From: an uncultured Opitutia bacterium
GTDB lineage: Bacteria > Verrucomicrobiota > Verrucomicrobiia > Opitutales > Opitutaceae
Direction of reading: 5' to 3'
Assembly (NCBI GenBank): GCA_903938935.1
Contig: CAJAFD010000049.1
Location: 1 to 16,163 of the forward strand
DNA: 16,163 bases
The notes under the pieces were generated by a model. It ran no database searches and was not told the origin of the DNA. It was given only the letters and a program-made list of their open reading frames with translations. The position numbers and the translations under genes are program-made. Below, piece by piece: positions 1 through 7,654 of this stretch; position 1 is the first letter of the stretch; the number at the start of each line of letters is the position of its first letter.

Positions 1-87
1 ATCGCCTTGTGCCGACACAGGAGCAGGCAGGAGCAGCAGTGAGATGAGCGGGAGAACCGTCTTCACGATTGCGGTCGGATTTTTCAT
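1..87 (-). CDS. Secreted protein, N-terminal fragment (signal peptide only)
   Basis: An ATG at 87-85 opens a reading frame that runs off the left edge, giving only 29 codons. They form a textbook Sec signal peptide: a short charged start (MKNPTAIVK), a hydrophobic core (VLPLISLLLLPAPV) and a VSA/QGD cleavage site after residue 26. The mature protein is therefore exported, but nothing of its function is visible. The ATG lies only 9 bases after the SulP stop codon, so it is probably co-transcribed with, and perhaps translationally coupled to, the transporter. The ribosome binding site is weak (GCGAG just before the ATG). Given the neighbours, another sulfatase or a glycan-active enzyme is a reasonable guess, but this is inference only. 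Confidence 0.72.
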   Translation of the reverse strand, partial: MKNPTAIVKTVLPLISLLLLPAPVSAQGD

Positions 88-96
88 GCTCGCGGG

Positions 97-1944
97 TTAG
101 CCGGCCTTGGGCAGCTGCTGATAGTAGATGCGCAGTTCCGGCTTCACTCCGATGAGCGCTTGGGCGCGTTGGAGCGCCTTTTTGGTCGCCAGCGTGGGAT
201 TTTCCTCTGCGGGGAATATGTTTTCGAGGCCGATTTTTTTCACCAGACCACTGCGTTTCAGGACGGCAGCGACATCGCCGTGGACTCCGGAGATCAGCAG
301 GTGTCGCCCCTGCGATTGTAGATAATCCAGCAGTTGGCCCAAGGCCATCACCGTGGTGGCGTCGAGGTGTCGGGCGTTTTTCATCCGCAAAATGAACACG
401 CGGATGTTGGGATCGTCGGCCATTCGGCGGATGCCGTCTTGGAAAATATCCGCTGCGCCGAAGAACAAATCGCCTTCGACATGGATGATGGACACCTGCG
501 GGCTGTTGCGCTCGGTGGGCTTTTCGATCTGCGTGAGCTGTCCTTGGTGATCAAAGGCGTGCTCCTCCAACGTGGGCGCGCCGGCTTTTTGCAGGAAGAG
601 CACCAACGAAGCGCCGATGCCGGTGTAGATCGCGGTGTCGAGTTGCAGGAAAAGAGCGGCGACGAGCGTGAGCCAGAACACGAGGGCGTCGGCGCGGGTG
701 GCACGGCGCACAATATAAATTTGGGCCGGCTGACAAAGTCGGACGGCGATCACCATGAGGTAGGCGGCGATGGCGGCGATGGGCAGGTAGGCTAGCAACG
801 GGGCCAGAACCACAACTAGCAGCAGTACGACTCCACTGCCCATGATCACCGCCCACTGGGTGCGAGCTCCCGCTTGCTGGCCCGCGGCACTGCGCAGGAA
901 GGAGGCCGAGCCGGGCATCGCGCCAAAGCCCGCGCCGAGCAAATTGCCCAGCCCCATGCCGATCAGCTCTTGGTTCGAGTCGATGCTCTGGCCTGTTTTG
1001 GTCGCCAAACTCTTGGCGATGGTAACGGACTCAAGCATGCCGAGGACCGCAGCGGCGATGGCGATGCTGGTGATTTTTGGAAGCAGAGCGAGACCGTCGG
1101 CGTTCAGCGGAAACCCGGTGAAAAGAGGCACGCCCCCGGAGATCTCCCCGAGGTCGCGCACCAGTCGCACCCCTTGCTGATCGAGCCGGAAAATCCAAGA
1201 GGCGAGGCCGGCAAGGAGGAGGGTCGCCAGACCGTCGGGCCAACGCGGCCGCCAACGGCGCAGCCAGATGATGAGCAACAGGCTCGCCAGTCCGGTGAGG
1301 GCCGTGGCCTGGTTGAAGTTGAAGGTGACGACGCTGGCGGCGAGATGCTTCAACGTGCCCGGCAGGCTGACATCGGTGACCCGAGAAAGACCGAAGAGAT
1401 TCCCCAATTGACCGATCGCGATGAGGATGGCGACGGCGGTGGTGTAGCCGACGATGACCGAACGAGAGACGAACTGGGTGATCTTGCCGAAATTGGCCAG
1501 ACCGGCGACCAGCTGAATCGCCCCCATGAGGAATCCGATCAGGAGCACTTTTTGCAAAGGGTCGAGCGGCTCCGCGGCCAAAGTGAGCAGGGCCCCGGCG
1601 AGAATGATGCTGATCGTGTTGGTCGGGCCAAAGACCAGATGCCGGGACGAGCAGTAGAGTGAACAAATGACCGTGCCCACAATGGAGCTCCCAATGACCG
1701 CGGGCACCGGAATTCCGATCAGCAGGGCAAACGCGATGGCTTGCGGGATAGTGAGAGCCGCGATGGTGAGTCCGGCCACTAAGTCCGCGCGAAAAACTTC
1801 GCGACGATAACTTGGAACCGAGCGCCACAACGGCGGGATCAGATTAGCCCGGATTTTCGAGCTAATGCCCGTGATCCGACGCTCCGCGAGCTCGGTCAGA
1901 TCGTCGAGTTCATCCATCTGCGCAGACTTAAAAAAGCGTCTCAT
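97..1944 (-). CDS. SulP family anion transporter with C-terminal STAS domain
   Basis: Inner-membrane transporter of the SulP/SLC26 family, whose members carry sulfate, bicarbonate or other anions. The 615 residues match the usual family length. Residues about 50-455 are a run of hydrophobic segments. The first carries the family-typical DLVAGLTIAALTIPQAIA stretch (54-71), followed by FGPTNTISIILAG (105-117), the LGMLESVTIAK segment with Glu305, and PGSASFLRSAAGQQAGARTQW (344-364). Residues about 483-595 form a cytoplasmic STAS domain, with a VEGDLFFGAAD strand (489-499) and the HLDATT loop (527-531). The start used has no good ribosome binding site, and Met10 is a possible alternative. It follows the sulfatase maturase after 196 bases and overlaps nothing. 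Placement beside sulfatase genes suggests import or disposal of liberated sulfate, but the substrate cannot be read from the sequence and bicarbonate is possible. Confidence 0.93.
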   Translation of the reverse strand: MRRFFKSAQMDELDDLTELAERRITGISSKIRANLIPPLWRSVPSYRREVFRADLVAGLTIAALTIPQAIAFALLIGIPVPAVIGSSIVGTVICSLYCSSRHLVFGPTNTISIILAGALLTLAAEPLDPLQKVLLIGFLMGAIQLVAGLANFGKITQFVSRSVIVGYTTAVAILIAIGQLGNLFGLSRVTDVSLPGTLKHLAASVVTFNFNQATALTGLASLLLIIWLRRWRPRWPDGLATLLLAGLASWIFRLDQQGVRLVRDLGEISGGVPLFTGFPLNADGLALLPKITSIAIAAAVLGMLESVTIAKSLATKTGQSIDSNQELIGMGLGNLLGAGFGAMPGSASFLRSAAGQQAGARTQWAVIMGSGVVLLLVVVLAPLLAYLPIAAIAAYLMVIAVRLCQPAQIYIVRRATRADALVFWLTLVAALFLQLDTAIYTGIGASLVLFLQKAGAPTLEEHAFDHQGQLTQIEKPTERNSPQVSIIHVEGDLFFGAADIFQDGIRRMADDPNIRVFILRMKNARHLDATTVMALGQLLDYLQSQGRHLLISGVHGDVAAVLKRSGLVKKIGLENIFPAEENPTLATKKALQRAQALIGVKPELRIYYQQLPKAG

Positions 1945-2140
1945 GCCGGTGACACCCCATCATGCACGTTTTGGCCTCGCCGCGGCATGGATTTATCCCG
2001 CCAGTGACAGGATTAATTGATGCCCCGCTGCCCCTGCGATCGCCGGCCTAGTTCGGCCAATTTCGTGGGGTGCTTACCGGTGAGCTGCCCCCCGATCAGG
2101 GCGCCGGCCGAGGGTCTCATTCCGCTCCTTGCGCGCCACT

Positions 2141-3424
2141 TTACTGACTCAGGGATGAGGGCAGCCATGTGCTGCGTGGCATCTGCATGATTCCGGCCGG
2201 AGAACGTTTCAGGTTGAGCATGGCCGCCATCGTTTTCATCGGCGAATCAATGTGGGTGAAAAACTTTTTGTAGCCGGCACACAGGTAATTAAGGCCCGGT
2301 TCACCGGCGGGGGTTTTAAGGAAGCGATGTTTGGGGCATTCGCCGTGGCAGGCGAAGCGCACCGGACACTCTCGACAATACTGGGGCAGGGTGGCCGACT
2401 TCGCCTGTCCGAAGGCCTGTTGCTCAGGGGAGTCCACCATGGTGGCAAGCGAGGTGTTCATCAAGTTACCCAGCTTGTAGCGTGGGTAGACGTAATGGTC
2501 GCAACTGTAGAGGTCGCCATTGTGCTCGACGGCGAGAGCGCGGCCGCAGTTTTCGGAGAAGATGCAGACCCCCGCAGGGGCGCCCATCCAGTTGGCGAGG
2601 GCCGCATCGAATTGCTGGATGAAGATCTTGCCCACGTCGCGCTGGATCCATTCGTCGAAGATCGTGATGAGAAATTGGCCGTATTCGGACGGACGCACGC
2701 TCCACTCGGTCACTTGGCTGTCGAGGGCGGCGGCGTCCTCGTGATCGGGGGGCGGGGCCAGCCACAGGCCGTTATCGGTGCTACCGGCATTGCGTTCCAC
2801 AATCGGGATGAACTGCATGTAGCCGGAGCCAACTTCGCGCAAGAAGCGGTAGACCGCCACCGCGTGGCGGGAGTTTTTCCGGTGTACGGTGGTGAGGGTG
2901 TTGAACTCGACCTTGTGCCGTTTGAGCACCTGGATGCCGGCCATGACGCGGGCAAAGGTTGGCTTGCCGCCTTTGTCCACCCGGTAGGCATCGTGCAAGG
3001 CGGCCGGTCCGTCGATGCTGATCCCGACGAGAAATCGTTCGGCATGGAGGAACGCGCCCCATTCGTCATCAAGCAGGACGCCGTTGGTCTGGAAGGCGTT
3101 TTCGATGGTCTTGCCTTGGGCATATTTCGCCTGAAGCGCCACCGCCGTGCGGAAAAATTCGACTCCGAGCAGTGTCGGCTCACCGCCCTGCCAGGCAAAG
3201 TTGACGGTGGGACCGGGTTGGGCGGCGATGTAGTCTCGCACATACGTCTCCAAGACCTCGGGCTTCATCCGCATGCCCCCTGCGTCGGTGTAGAGTTTTT
3301 CCTTCTCGAGATAGAAGCAATAGCTGCAGTCCAAGTTGCACCGTGATCCGATCGGCTTGGTCATCACGTGAAACGGCGCCTGCGCCGGGAGCGTGGGACC
3401 GCTCGAAGAGGGAGTTGGTGGCAT
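2141..3424 (-). CDS. Anaerobic sulfatase-maturating enzyme (radical SAM/SPASM)
   Basis: Cytoplasmic radical SAM enzyme that oxidises the active-site Cys (or Ser) of sulfatases to formylglycine without oxygen, before the sulfatase is exported. Numbering from the ATG at 3424 (427 residues): the radical SAM cluster ligands are CNLDCSYC (Cys29, Cys33, Cys36), and the SAM-binding GGEP is at 80-83. A C-terminal SPASM region has eight cysteines at 287, 293, 308, 350, 353, 359, 363 and 382. Their spacing closely follows my recollection of the structurally studied clostridial enzyme, and Cys308 is followed by Asp309, the position of its proposed catalytic base. The sequence around APFHVMTKPIGSRCNLDC also resembles Bacteroides maturases. 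A TTG 36 bases upstream (3460) could extend the protein by 12 residues. I prefer the ATG because the cluster motif then sits at the family's usual distance from the start. The two sulfatases in the window are its obvious clients. Confidence 0.94.
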   Translation of the reverse strand: MPPTPSSSGPTLPAQAPFHVMTKPIGSRCNLDCSYCFYLEKEKLYTDAGGMRMKPEVLETYVRDYIAAQPGPTVNFAWQGGEPTLLGVEFFRTAVALQAKYAQGKTIENAFQTNGVLLDDEWGAFLHAERFLVGISIDGPAALHDAYRVDKGGKPTFARVMAGIQVLKRHKVEFNTLTTVHRKNSRHAVAVYRFLREVGSGYMQFIPIVERNAGSTDNGLWLAPPPDHEDAAALDSQVTEWSVRPSEYGQFLITIFDEWIQRDVGKIFIQQFDAALANWMGAPAGVCIFSENCGRALAVEHNGDLYSCDHYVYPRYKLGNLMNTSLATMVDSPEQQAFGQAKSATLPQYCRECPVRFACHGECPKHRFLKTPAGEPGLNYLCAGYKKFFTHIDSPMKTMAAMLNLKRSPAGIMQMPRSTWLPSSLSQ

Positions 3425-3696
3425 CGAAAAAAGCGAACGGGCTGGGGCCGGGGGTTGCAAGTGGGCCCTGTTAGTTTCTGAAGCGACGGCTGATGGGGTT
3501 TCGAGAGCTGGCGATTATGGTAGCCGGTGCGCGGAGGTCACCGAGTTGATGGCTGATCCGAGGAGCCGTAATCATAGGACTAGACGTTGGGGTAGGGTGA
3601 CCAACGCCTGCATTCCATATTTTGAATTTGGCTGAGCAAACATGCCGGATGGTGGATGGTGTTTCACTGAGGTCGCTCGCCGCAATCGCGGATGGT

Positions 3697-5124
3697 TCAA
3701 GGAGCGAGATCCTTTTCGAGCCCAGTCCGGTTGATGAGACCGCCAAACGGATTGTTACCGAAGGCCGGGGCGATGAGGCCGCGGTTCCAATCCGTAGCGG
3801 CGGTGGCAAGACGCGCGGCGATTTCAGGATGCGAGGCGGCAACGTCGCGAGTTTCTCCGAGGTCGGTGGAGAGATCGTAAAGCTGCGGTGCGTTTTGATA
3901 GGTGCGTAGCCACTTCCAATTGCCCTCCCGCACCGCGAAGGCCTCGCCGCCGTCCATCCGCCAAAAGAGGCGGGAGTGCGGTGCAGCGTTGGTTTTGCCG
4001 GTGAGAAACGGGAGGAGATCGACGCCATCGAGGGCGGCGAGTTTGGCGTCGCGCGTGGTGCCGGCGGCGGCGAGGGCCGTGGGCAAAATATCGAGCGCGA
4101 TAATCGGCTGCGAATACGTGCGGCCGGCGGGAATGCGGGCGGGCCAGGAGATGAGGAACGGCACGCGGATGCCGCCTTCGAAGACATCGCCTTTCTGGCC
4201 GCGCAGGGGAGAATTCATGGAGGCGTTGGCGTTGCGCTTGGTCATCGGGCCGCCGTTGTCGGAGATGAAAAAGATGAGCGTGCGTTCGCGTTGGCCGGTG
4301 GCGTCGAGGGCGGCGAGCATGCGGCCGACGGCTTCGTCGACGGTGGCGACCATCGCAGCGTAGGTGCGGCGACGCTCGTCGGTGATCGAAGCGAAGCGAG
4401 CGAGTTGATCGGCGCGGGCTTGCATGGGCGTATGCGGCGCGTTGAAGGCGAGGTAGAGGAACCAAGGTTTTGGGCTGCCGGCGTAGCGGTTGATGGACGC
4501 GGTGGCCTCTTCGCCGAGGCGCGTGGTGAGTTCGCCCACTTCGGGCACTATGGTGGTGTTGCGCAGGATGGGAGCGTTTTGTTCGGCCTCGCCCGTGACG
4601 GTCGCTTTCTTACCCGCGCCGATTTCGACTTCGACGACCGAGCCGGGGAAGTAACGGTGGCCGCCGCCGAGGAAGCCAAAGTAGTCGTCGAAGCCGCGGC
4701 GGTTGGGGTGAAATTGCGGATGGGCGCCGAGGTGCCATTTGCCAATCGCGCCGGTGGTGTAGCCGGCGGAGCGGAGGGAATCGGCAATCGTGGATTCGGA
4801 AAGTGGCAGGCCGTGGGTGACGGCAGTGGCATCCCACTTGGGATTAAATTCGTAGCCAAAGCGCTGCTGGTAGCGGCCCGTTAACAGGCCAGCGCGCGAT
4901 GGACTGCAGACCGGATAGGAAACGTAGCCGTCGGTGCAACGGAGGCCGGAGGCGGCGAGGCGATCGAGGTGGGGCGTGGGGATGTCACGCGCGCCCTGAA
5001 AGCCGACGTCGTTGTAGCCGAGATCGTCGGCGACGATCAGGAGGATATTGGGGCGTGGCTCGGCGGCGGAAGCAACGCTCGGCACGACGCAGCCGAGGAG
5101 GGCTACCAAGAGGAAGGGGCGCAT
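3697..5124 (-). CDS. Secreted sulfatase, family S1, canonical CSPSR motif
   Basis: Exported type I sulfatase that hydrolyses sulfate esters, here probably on a glycan. The 475 residues begin with a Sec signal peptide (MRPFLLVALLGCVVPSVASA, cleavage near 20/21). Visible active-site elements are the metal-binding Asp33-Asp34 in VADDLGYND, the formylglycine site CSPSR with Cys73 followed by AGLLTG, GKWHLG at 128-133 (Lys129 and His131), His231 in NAPHTPM, and the metal ligands Asp289-Asn290 in ISDNGG. Everything expected of an active enzyme is present, and the Cys-type site suits the maturase encoded just downstream. The ATG is 9 bases after the stop of the DUF1592 gene, so the two are surely in one operon. 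The leader just before the ATG is a run of C and lacks a Shine-Dalgarno sequence. The substrate (carbon position, sugar) cannot be assigned without S1 subfamily comparison. Confidence 0.95.
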   Translation of the reverse strand: MRPFLLVALLGCVVPSVASAAEPRPNILLIVADDLGYNDVGFQGARDIPTPHLDRLAASGLRCTDGYVSYPVCSPSRAGLLTGRYQQRFGYEFNPKWDATAVTHGLPLSESTIADSLRSAGYTTGAIGKWHLGAHPQFHPNRRGFDDYFGFLGGGHRYFPGSVVEVEIGAGKKATVTGEAEQNAPILRNTTIVPEVGELTTRLGEEATASINRYAGSPKPWFLYLAFNAPHTPMQARADQLARFASITDERRRTYAAMVATVDEAVGRMLAALDATGQRERTLIFFISDNGGPMTKRNANASMNSPLRGQKGDVFEGGIRVPFLISWPARIPAGRTYSQPIIALDILPTALAAAGTTRDAKLAALDGVDLLPFLTGKTNAAPHSRLFWRMDGGEAFAVREGNWKWLRTYQNAPQLYDLSTDLGETRDVAASHPEIAARLATAATDWNRGLIAPAFGNNPFGGLINRTGLEKDLAP

Positions 5125-5133
5125 GGGGGGATT

Positions 5134-7650
5134 TTACTTTGAGCGGAAGGCGGGGCTGAGGACGACGTGCTCGATGAGGTCGCGGAACGGATAAGCGTCG
5201 GGTTTGGTGGCGGCAAGGATCGCGTCGATCGCGGGACGATCAAGAGGTTCGACGCGGCGACCACAGGCATAGGTGAGGAGACGCTCGGTGAGCATGCGGG
5301 CAAACTGGGATTTGCGCTCGACCAGCGCCTGTTTGAGGCCGGCGACATCGGCGAAATGCTGGCCGCCGGGAAGTTCGCCGGAGGTGTCGATGGGGACCTT
5401 CTTTTCGTAGGTCTCGCGCCATTCGCCGATGGGATTGAAGCGCTCGAGGGCGAATCCGAGGGGGTCGATCTTGCGGTGACATTCGTAACAGGAGGGATTG
5501 TCACGATGCTTGGTGAGAATATCACGCATCGACTTGGCTCCGCGGATGTCAGGGTCGATCGGCGGGACGTTGTCGGGCGGCGGGGCGGGTGGCGTGCCCA
5601 GAATATTGTCGAGCAGCCAGACGCCGCGGATGACCGGAGAGGTTTCGACGCCGTTGGCGCTGACCGTGAGCACACTGGCTTGGCCGAGGAGTCCGCCGCG
5701 TTGCTGGGGGGCGACGGGGACGCGGCGAAACTCGTGGCCGGTGGCACCGTCGATGGCGGTGGGCAGACCGTAGAGCCGGGCGAGGGGGCGGTTGACGAAC
5801 GTGTAGTCGGCGTCGAGGAAACGGGCGATGCTGACGTTGCGGTCGAGGAGGTCGCGCGTGAAGAGCTGAGTCTCGCGCTTCATCGCGGATTGGAGGTCAT
5901 CCGCGTAGTAGCGCACAAAGGTGCCGCGGTCGGGGGCCATATCGCCGAGCGTGCGCAGGTTTAGCCAGCTATCGAGGAGACCGTGGACGAAGGCGTTGGC
6001 GCGGGGGCTGGCGAGGAGGCGGCGCGTTTGCGCTAGGAGTACGTCGGGCCGGAGCAGCTCGCCGGTGTTCGCGCTGCGGGTGAGTTCGGGGTCCGGCGTG
6101 GTGGACCAGAGGAAATACGAAAGGCGCGCGGCCAGGGCGTGAGCGTTGAGCGAGCGGTCGGCGGGCGCAGCGGGAGAGTCGGGTGATGGTTCGGCGAGGT
6201 AGAGAAAGGCGGGCGAGCAAAGCACGGTTTTTAGTCCATCTTTTAGAGCGTCAAAGGGCGTTTGACCGGATTGCTGTCGGCGATCGACCACGGCCATGAG
6301 TCGGTCGATTTCGTTGGGGAGGACGGGGCGACGATAGGCGCGGGTAGCGAAGGTGGTGAGGATTTCGCGCGTGCGGTCCGGCGTGAAGGGTTGGTCGCCC
6401 AGGATCGTGCGTTGACTCGTGGTCGGCCAAGCCGGGTTGAGCGGACCGCGGATTTCTACCTCGTGAATGCGGATCTGTGGGACGAACCCGTGGCGTTGGA
6501 CTTCCTCGCGGGCACCGACGATGCCGGTGGTGGCACGCACCGAGGGTGGGAACGATGAGTTGTATTGCCGGAGAATGCGGTTCCAGACGGGACGGATGCT
6601 AAGCGTGCCGTTCGGAAAGGTGAAGCGCGGCGTGAAGCCGCGGTCGAGCCAGACCCGGAAGGTGTGCCACTCGGCGACTTCGTCCTTGAGGATGGCTTCG
6701 CCCAACTGCGGTTCGATGGGTTGTGGTTGATAGAGCGGGCCGACCTTGGCCTGGCCCGCCACGATGCCGAGGCGGAAAGGCATTTCGGGATCAGTCTCGA
6801 AGATTTTAGGGTCGTAGGGATGGCGGCGGTTTTTGGCCTCCGCTTTCACGCGGATCTCGTAATAGCCATCGGCGGGCACGCCCTGCGCGAATGCCAGCAG
6901 CGGTCCATAGGCACCCTCGTGCCGGATGGATTGGGGCGACTCGTAGAGAGCCATAAAACGAAAATTGTGAACTTTGCCGTGGGAGCGGAGCTCGCCTTGC
7001 TGCTGGAAATTATTGGTAAAGCGCCACGTGCGCTCGGCGGGCGGTGCGGAAGGGGAGAGCGCTTTTTCGACGATCTGGTCGGCCGCCTCGACGTATTGGG
7101 CGAGCAGGTAGCCGGAGGTCTTCAGAGCGTCACCGATGTTGTCCATGTGTTGGACCGATTGGTCGCGGGGGAACTTCGTCGTCGGATCAAACATCGTCAT
7201 ATTGAGCGCGAAGAGATCGCCGACGGTGTTCAGATATTCGCGCCGATTGAGGCGACGGAGGACGGTTTGACCGCCGGTGCTGGCGAGACGCACTTGGGCG
7301 TCGGAGGCGAGTTGGGTGAGGTGGGCGACGACGGCGGCGACCTCGGTGGGCACAGGATGTTTTTTTGCTTTCTCGGGGGGCATTTCACCGAGGTTGAGTT
7401 GGTCGATGATGTCTTGGATCTCGATTAACGTGTCGGCTTTGACGACGGGCAAAGCGAGTTGGTCGAACCGACGCTCGGCCTTTTGCTTTTCGGGACCGTG
7501 GCACTCGGTGCAGTAGGTGTTGAGGAAGGTCTGGATCGCGGGCGTGGCGAGGTCTTGGGCGCCGAGCGCAGCCGGCATGGACGCGAGCGTGCAGAAAAAG
7601 GCGACGGCCAGCAGGCGGCTCAACGGGGACCGAATTCGCGCCACGTTCAT
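5134..7650 (-). CDS. Di-haem planctomycete-type cytochrome, PSCyt1-DUF1587-DUF1595-DUF1592-DUF1588-DUF1585
   Basis: Large exported protein (838 residues) of the PSCyt/PSD family common in Planctomycetota and Verrucomicrobiota. The biochemical function is not established as far as I know. Signal peptide 1-31 (cut near ALGA/QD). PSCyt1 holds a c-type haem motif CTECH (Cys47, Cys50, His51) and a GEMPPE segment with Met90. DUF1587 covers about 127-192 (VLRRLNRREYLNTVGDLF). Residues about 208-400 look like an inserted beta-rich module. DUF1595 is about 421-483, DUF1592 about 500-628 (ARLSYFLWSTTPD) and DUF1588 about 645-745, with a second haem motif CYECH (Cys721, Cys724, His725) and the typical KIDPLGFALERFNPIG. 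DUF1585 ends the protein. I chose the ATG at 7650 over an upstream in-frame TTG (7695) because it starts a clean signal peptide and sits one base past the DUF1552 stop. Two haems suggest redox work or electron transfer in the periplasm. Confidence 0.93.
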   Translation of the reverse strand: MNVARIRSPLSRLLAVAFFCTLASMPAALGAQDLATPAIQTFLNTYCTECHGPEKQKAERRFDQLALPVVKADTLIEIQDIIDQLNLGEMPPEKAKKHPVPTEVAAVVAHLTQLASDAQVRLASTGGQTVLRRLNRREYLNTVGDLFALNMTMFDPTTKFPRDQSVQHMDNIGDALKTSGYLLAQYVEAADQIVEKALSPSAPPAERTWRFTNNFQQQGELRSHGKVHNFRFMALYESPQSIRHEGAYGPLLAFAQGVPADGYYEIRVKAEAKNRRHPYDPKIFETDPEMPFRLGIVAGQAKVGPLYQPQPIEPQLGEAILKDEVAEWHTFRVWLDRGFTPRFTFPNGTLSIRPVWNRILRQYNSSFPPSVRATTGIVGAREEVQRHGFVPQIRIHEVEIRGPLNPAWPTTSQRTILGDQPFTPDRTREILTTFATRAYRRPVLPNEIDRLMAVVDRRQQSGQTPFDALKDGLKTVLCSPAFLYLAEPSPDSPAAPADRSLNAHALAARLSYFLWSTTPDPELTRSANTGELLRPDVLLAQTRRLLASPRANAFVHGLLDSWLNLRTLGDMAPDRGTFVRYYADDLQSAMKRETQLFTRDLLDRNVSIARFLDADYTFVNRPLARLYGLPTAIDGATGHEFRRVPVAPQQRGGLLGQASVLTVSANGVETSPVIRGVWLLDNILGTPPAPPPDNVPPIDPDIRGAKSMRDILTKHRDNPSCYECHRKIDPLGFALERFNPIGEWRETYEKKVPIDTSGELPGGQHFADVAGLKQALVERKSQFARMLTERLLTYACGRRVEPLDRPAIDAILAATKPDAYPFRDLIEHVVLSPAFRSK

Positions 7651-7654
7651 ATCA
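7648..7654 (-). promoter_or_regulatory. Stop-start junction TGATATG coupling DUF1552 and DUF1592 genes
   Basis: On the minus strand the DUF1552 stop TGA (7654-7652) is followed by one base and then the ATG of the cytochrome gene (7650-7648). No Shine-Dalgarno sequence precedes this ATG (the upstream bases are the coding end of DUF1552). Ribosomes finishing DUF1552 are therefore the likely source of initiation, giving tightly linked amounts of the two proteins. The junction is seen directly; the coupling is inferred. Confidence 0.7.

Noticed and set aside
1945..2140. Terminator or small RNA between the maturase and SulP genes
   Set aside because: Only short GGCC-type palindromes and no T run; nothing supports an RNA gene.
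2252..3346. Long plus-strand open frame opposite the sulfatase maturase
   Set aside because: Antisense shadow; the minus strand encodes all cluster cysteines in order.
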